From Candidatus Zixiibacteriota bacterium (GTDB lineage Bacteria > Zixibacteria > MSB-5A5 > JAABVY01 > JAHJOQ01): 8,291 nt of DNA. A program made the position numbers and the translations under genes. The stretch spans positions 1 through 8,291 of the forward strand of contig DAOVLC010000046.1 of assembly GCA_030631455.1 (NCBI GenBank), given 5' to 3'. Shown in pieces: positions 5,287 through 8,291 of this stretch (within the stretch, counting starts at the first letter, position 1; each line of letters opens with the position of its first letter). Under the pieces are notes generated by a model. The model was not told the origin of the DNA. It saw only the letters and a program-made list of their open reading frames with translations, and did no database searches.

Positions 5287-6499
5287 CGGCAGTATCCTTC
5301 TTCGTTCGGTATCGTCTCTGATAGAACTTCGAATGCTCCATAATCCGTGACACGGCCGCATCGATTGACTCCGGTTTCACTGCAAGGGAGATTCGCATGA
5401 AGCCCTCGCCTTTCTCGCCGAAACTTATTCCCGGAAGGGTCACAACACCGGTTCGCTTCAGAAGCATCCTGCAGAAATTCAGAGACAGTCTTCGCCGTGG
5501 CAACTTTATCCAGATAAAGGGAGATGCGTGTGATGGCTGCAACTCCCATCCTAACGATCTTATCCCTTTCTCGAACCTGTGCCTGTTTTCTCCCAACGTG
5601 GCTGCAACCGAATCCGCTGTCTTGTCCCACTCATCGAGGAGCCTTTCAGCGATTTGCAGATCGTACCCTGACGGTCTGCTGTTGAACGACCGGAATACCT
5701 TGCCGAGAGGGGAAAGAAACTCCTTGCATCCCACTGCAAATCCGAGCTTCAGAAGTGGGAAACCAAACATGAAAGAGAAAGTGAAAAGCTCCACTGTCTT
5801 GAACTTGGCCCTGGGCAGACCAATCATTGCCGGGTGAGTATGCCGTTCCCAGACCTGAGTATTGTAAACCGCGTCTGATAGAATCAGCACGTTGTTCTTC
5901 TGCGCAAACCTCAAGAGTCTCTCGTAGAAGCTCTCATCCGTAGCCGCCGACGTCGGATTATGCGGGTAATTGATCAGCATGAGCTTGCTCGTTTTCGAAC
6001 CGGCGGCCTTGAGCTTGTCGAGATTCGGAAGATAATCCGTTCGGGGAGACGGCTCAAAGGTCTGAATATCTGCGCCAACCGCGGCAGCCGAAGACCGATA
6101 GAGCGAAAATGACGGGTCCGGCAGGAAGACCCCCTCACCGGGGTTGACAAAAGATTGAAATGCGTAAAAAGTGCCGGGAGTGTTTCCGGTGGTCAGAAGG
6201 ATCTCGGTCTTAGGCTCCAGCCTAACTTCGAATCGTGAATGCATCCAATCCGAGATTCTCTCTTTCAGTCTTGTTTCGATCTTGAGTGCTTCTACTCGAT
6301 CGATCGGACGCGGAGGACCTGACTGAGCTAATAAGTCGGTCACAGTCTGAGGAACAGGCGGTGCTATTCTGCCGAGATCGATTACTTCAACGTTTTTCGC
6401 AGTCAACCTCTTCCTGATACCGTCAAACTCCGAACCAATTGGCGACGGAAGCCTGAGAACCGCATCGGATGGCTCTAACACTATCTTCTTAGGGGGCAC
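5279..6499 (-). CDS. Class I/II aminotransferase homologue lacking the PLP lysine
   Basis: This 406-residue protein has the fold-type I aminotransferase layout. It shows an N-terminal DLGRIAPPVP segment, TTGNTPGTFYAFQSFVNPGEGVFLPDPSF (103-131), NYPHNPT (177-183; N181 matches the Asn that binds PLP O3'), SDAVY (D209 and Y212 match the Asp pairing with the pyridine nitrogen and the neighbouring Tyr), and a C-terminal MRISLA (R369 matches the Arg that binds the substrate carboxylate). In the lysine motif, normally S-x-S-K followed eight residues on by R and then GFAVG, the sequence reads TFSF...K-L-GFAVG. S242 is kept, the Schiff-base Lys is F243, and the phosphate-binding Arg is K251. Normal transamination is therefore not expected; a PLP-binding scaffold, altered chemistry or a regulatory role are possible. 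The GTG start at 6499 is the only in-frame choice before an upstream stop. The gene overlaps folB by eight bases and follows the aldolase gene by 56. Confidence 0.88.
   Translation of the reverse strand: MPPKKIVLEPSDAVLRLPSPIGSEFDGIRKRLTAKNVEVIDLGRIAPPVPQTVTDLLAQSGPPRPIDRVEALKIETRLKERISDWMHSRFEVRLEPKTEILLTTGNTPGTFYAFQSFVNPGEGVFLPDPSFSLYRSSAAAVGADIQTFEPSPRTDYLPNLDKLKAAGSKTSKLMLINYPHNPTSAATDESFYERLLRFAQKNNVLILSDAVYNTQVWERHTHPAMIGLPRAKFKTVELFTFSFMFGFPLLKLGFAVGCKEFLSPLGKVFRSFNSRPSGYDLQIAERLLDEWDKTADSVAATLGENRHRFEKGIRSLGWELQPSHASPFIWIKLPRRRLSLNFCRMLLKRTGVVTLPGISFGEKGEGFMRISLAVKPESIDAAVSRIMEHSKFYQRRYRTKKDTADG
5295..5301 (-). promoter_or_regulatory. Ribosome binding site deciding the folB start
   Basis: AGAAGGA ends eight bases before the ATG at 5286, inside the end of the aminotransferase gene. 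It rules in the short FolB form over the 143-residue frame starting at 5361. Confidence 0.65.
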
Positions 6500-6509
6500 A
6501 GCCGGCGGT

Positions 6510-6515
6510 CCCTCC
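6510..6515 (-). promoter_or_regulatory. Ribosome binding site for the GTG start of the aminotransferase homologue
   Basis: GGAGGG lies ten bases before the GTG at 6499, in the 56-base gap after the aldolase gene. The spacing is at the long end of normal, but no other start codon fits, and an in-frame TGA lies about 40 bases upstream. Confidence 0.5.
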
Positions 6516-6555
6516 GTAACGACACAGAACCAACTCAGTCATACTGATCCGCATC

Positions 6556-7194
6556 CTATTTCATTATCTCCTTAACCTTCATCAACCTGTCAATCTGTTC
6601 ATTCGAGAGCGGCTTTGCCCCTCCGATAGCCTCTGCTGCATACAGAATCTCCGCAAAATGCTCTACTATCTCAAGCTTATTGAAAGCGTCTTCGAGATCC
6701 TTTCCAGCAACCACAACCCCGTGATTTTTCAGCAGAATCGCATCGTGGTTCTCGATAAGTTTCTCCACGGAACCAGGAAGCTCCAATGTGGACGGTGTGC
6801 CATATTCGGCAAGAGGTATATCGCCGACAGTAAGCACGATCTCCGGAAGGATCGATGCCGCAAGCGGTTTTCCGGCTGCTGCGTAAGCCGTACAGAATAT
6901 CGGATGGGCATGGACTATCGCGTTAATATTATTTCGCGCTGAGTAAATATACGTGTGTAGCCTGAACTCCGAAGATGGTCTCCCCTTGCCCAAGATAACA
7001 CTGCCTCCTTCGTCGATCACCACCATATCCTCGGGAGAAAGCCGCCCCTTGGCCTTGCCCGATGGTGTGATTAGAAAGCTACCGTCCGGCAACCGGCACG
7101 AGATATTGCCGCCCGTACCAGCAATAAGATTCTTGTCATACATCCTGCGCCCGATTTCGACCATGCTCTCGCTCAACGCTGTCGGAGTTTCCAT
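6556..7194 (-). CDS. Class II aldolase/adducin family protein (fuculose-phosphate aldolase-like)
   Basis: This 212-residue protein has the zinc-dependent class II aldolase fold of L-fuculose-1-phosphate aldolase, L-ribulose-5-phosphate 4-epimerase and methylthioribulose-1-phosphate dehydratase. Landmarks are GTGGNIS (26-32) and TPSG (43-46) for phosphate binding, PSSE with the catalytic acid E76 followed by H80, HAHP giving zinc ligands H95 and H97, and NHGVVVAG giving H158. All catalytic and metal residues of the FucA pattern are intact, shifted by three positions from E. coli FucA. The length matches FucA (about 215). The true substrate cannot be told from the sequence. The ATG at 7194 is preferred over a TTG four codons upstream. 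It is the first gene of the minus-strand operon and does not belong to any known folate or pantothenate step, so its role there is open. Confidence 0.9.
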   Translation of the reverse strand: METPTALSESMVEIGRRMYDKNLIAGTGGNISCRLPDGSFLITPSGKAKGRLSPEDMVVIDEGGSVILGKGRPSSEFRLHTYIYSARNNINAIVHAHPIFCTAYAAAGKPLAASILPEIVLTVGDIPLAEYGTPSTLELPGSVEKLIENHDAILLKNHGVVVAGKDLEDAFNKLEIVEHFAEILYAAEAIGGAKPLSNEQIDRLMKVKEIMK

Positions 7195-7262
7195 GCTCGC
7201 AATCAACCAGTCCGGGTTCGGTTTGTCAAGCGGTTTACCCTGTCCGCATTCAGGTCTGAGTT

Positions 7263-7289
7263 TTGACTTGCCATCATATGGGATATTAG
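7263..7289 (+). promoter_or_regulatory. Weak candidate promoter for the divergent lipoprotein gene
   Basis: TTGACT (7263-7268) is followed after 15 bases by TATTAG (7284-7289). The spacer is short and the -10 match moderate. It is listed because it is the best plus-strand pair in the gap before the ATG at 7305. Confidence 0.2.
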
Positions 7290-7301
7290 CATTCTTGTGA
7301 T
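7273..7301 (-). promoter_or_regulatory. Candidate promoter for the nine-gene operon
   Basis: On the minus strand TATGAT (7278-7273, five of six consensus bases) lies 17 bases after ATCACA (7301-7296, four of six). A start near 7266 would give a leader of about 70 bases before the aldolase ATG. It lies in the 110-base divergent gap, where an operon promoter is expected. A second possibility is a perfect TTGACA at 7229-7224 with a weak TTGATT at 7206-7201. Neither is verified. Confidence 0.3.
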
Positions 7302-7304
7302 ATC

Positions 7305-8291
7305 ATGAAAGTAGCCCTGTTATCCCCAAATCGTGCATGCTTATCTGCACTGTTTACCCTCTTCCTGATCCTATCGTGTGGTGAAAAAGTGATCGACAGA
7401 GACAGACCTCGAGAGGTGCTGACATGGGACTTCCCCGACGATTTCGAGCCTTCTCATATCACCACAGACGACAGCGACACCAGATGGGGGCTGTTCGTAT
7501 CGAGAAGATACTCCGAAAGGGATAACCTCTGGACGGTGAGATCGGTTCAAGGCGGCGAGTGGCAGACTCCACTCCTCTTAATGAATGCTTACTTCAGTTC
7601 GGAGCTTGAGTTCGAGGTTCAGAGAGCAACACTGAAACTTGTCATTACTGAGATCGACGACGATTACTTTTGGGATTACGATCAATATCTACAGGACACC
7701 ATGCCGTTTCCCGAGACAGTCACTGTAGAACTTTCTTTGAATGATCTAACGAGAGATGACGACTTTGATGGACTTCCGGATCGGATGGAGCTAGAGCTTC
7801 TGCTCTCGACTCGTCTTCCGGACAGCGATCTTGACGGTAAGAGAGACGACGTGGACTTCTGTCCGCTCGCGAAGCCTCTCGCACACGCAGAAAGATTCGA
7901 CATTTATCGAGAGGCAATCATGTATCTCATGCGGCTCGATGACCCAGCCAAGATGCAGTCGGTCGAGGATACCGCATGGAGCAGGTATTACGGCATATAC
8001 TATGTGTATCAACCAACGATTGCCTTCTTAGCGCTGCCCGGAGAGAGATTCATGCCGGAACTACCGAACCTCCCGATAATGCTGATTCAGGCGAGGTCAC
8101 CGCTCTACTTCACCGGTAAACGCCTGTACAGTTCATCAACGGGCGGTGTGATTCCTCATCTTGTCTTCCAGCGACCGAAGATAGATCTTGCGGGAAGCCA
8201 CGCGGCAATGGATATCGAGTATGTGACTCACAAATATAAACGTGAACCCGCAACAATCCACTTCGTGAAGCGGGATACCGGATGGAAAGCT
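7305..8291 (+). CDS. Lipoprotein with thrombospondin type 3-like calcium loops (3' end cut by window edge)
   Basis: The frame opens at the ATG at 7305 and runs without a stop to the window edge, giving 329 residues. An in-frame TAG about 20 bases upstream fixes the start region. The N-terminus has a hydrophobic core ending in LILSC-G, a lipobox with Cys25 as the lipidated residue. Residues about 40-146 are mixed beta-type sequence with many acidic residues. Residues 147-188 contain two Asp-rich loops: DDDFDGLPDRMELE (151-164) and DSDLDGKRDDVD (173-184), the D-x-D-x-D-G pattern of thrombospondin type 3/EF-like calcium sites. The remainder (190-329) is not recognised. It is probably an envelope protein stabilised by calcium. 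It is transcribed away from the biosynthetic operon and shows no functional link to it. I cannot assign a family or role. Confidence 0.85.
   Translation, partial: MKVALLSPNRACLSALFTLFLILSCGEKVIDRDRPREVLTWDFPDDFEPSHITTDDSDTRWGLFVSRRYSERDNLWTVRSVQGGEWQTPLLLMNAYFSSELEFEVQRATLKLVITEIDDDYFWDYDQYLQDTMPFPETVTVELSLNDLTRDDDFDGLPDRMELELLLSTRLPDSDLDGKRDDVDFCPLAKPLAHAERFDIYREAIMYLMRLDDPAKMQSVEDTAWSRYYGIYYVYQPTIAFLALPGERFMPELPNLPIMLIQARSPLYFTGKRLYSSSTGGVIPHLVFQRPKIDLAGSHAAMDIEYVTHKYKREPATIHFVKRDTGWKA

Noticed and set aside
5256..5630. Minus-strand open frame of 124 residues overlapping the aminotransferase and folB
   Set aside because: It is another frame of the same strand across conserved C-terminal aminotransferase sequence; no ribosome binding site or motif supports it.
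5730..5800. Frameshift explaining the missing aminotransferase lysine
   Set aside because: S242 before and GFAVG after the site are in the same frame with correct spacing, so no local frame change can restore a lysine.
7682..8012. Minus-strand open frames opposite the lipoprotein gene
   Set aside because: The plus-strand frame is continuous for 329 codons with a signal peptide and calcium loops; the antisense frames are short and low in complexity.

Overview
The window comes from a bacterium with roughly half G+C and densely packed genes. It looks like chromosomal core sequence, with no mobile element, tRNA, rRNA or CRISPR array. Two secreted products (a lipoprotein at the right edge and a small beta-rich exported protein at the left) fit a diderm envelope. 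The gene order, a LytR_C-domain protein and a GlmU lacking its acetyltransferase half suggest an uncultured lineage, possibly of the FCB/Zixibacteria type. That placement is an impression from sequence style, not a demonstrated assignment.

Layout: nearly everything reads on the minus strand. From right to left, positions 7194 to 879 form one apparent nine-gene operon: a class II aldolase, a class I/II aminotransferase homologue, folB, folK, a deoxynucleoside kinase, panB, panC, panD and a stand-alone GlmU uridylyltransferase domain. Several junctions overlap or nearly touch, which points to co-transcription and translational coupling. A second promoter candidate sits at the end of the GlmU-like gene and would serve a small exported beta-rich protein and a membrane-anchored LytR_C-domain protein cut by the left edge. 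On the plus strand, a divergent lipoprotein gene begins at 7305 and runs off the right edge; it carries two calcium-loop (thrombospondin type 3-like) motifs.

Function: FolB and FolK are consecutive steps of dihydropterin synthesis for folate. PanB, PanC and PanD make pantothenate from ketoisovalerate and aspartate; the ketopantoate reductase step is not encoded here. PanB consumes 5,10-methylene-tetrahydrofolate, so the two halves of the operon are metabolically linked. The deoxynucleoside kinase adds nucleotide salvage, and the GlmU-like protein supplies a UDP-sugar for the envelope.

The most unusual observation is in the aminotransferase homologue (5279-6499). The PLP-contacting Asn, Asp, Tyr and Ser and the substrate-carboxylate Arg are in place, but the Schiff-base lysine is phenylalanine and the phosphate-binding arginine is lysine. 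It cannot work by the standard transaminase mechanism, yet it is an intact gene overlapping folB. No terminator was recognised anywhere in the window, and no stretch over 300 bases lacks a gene.
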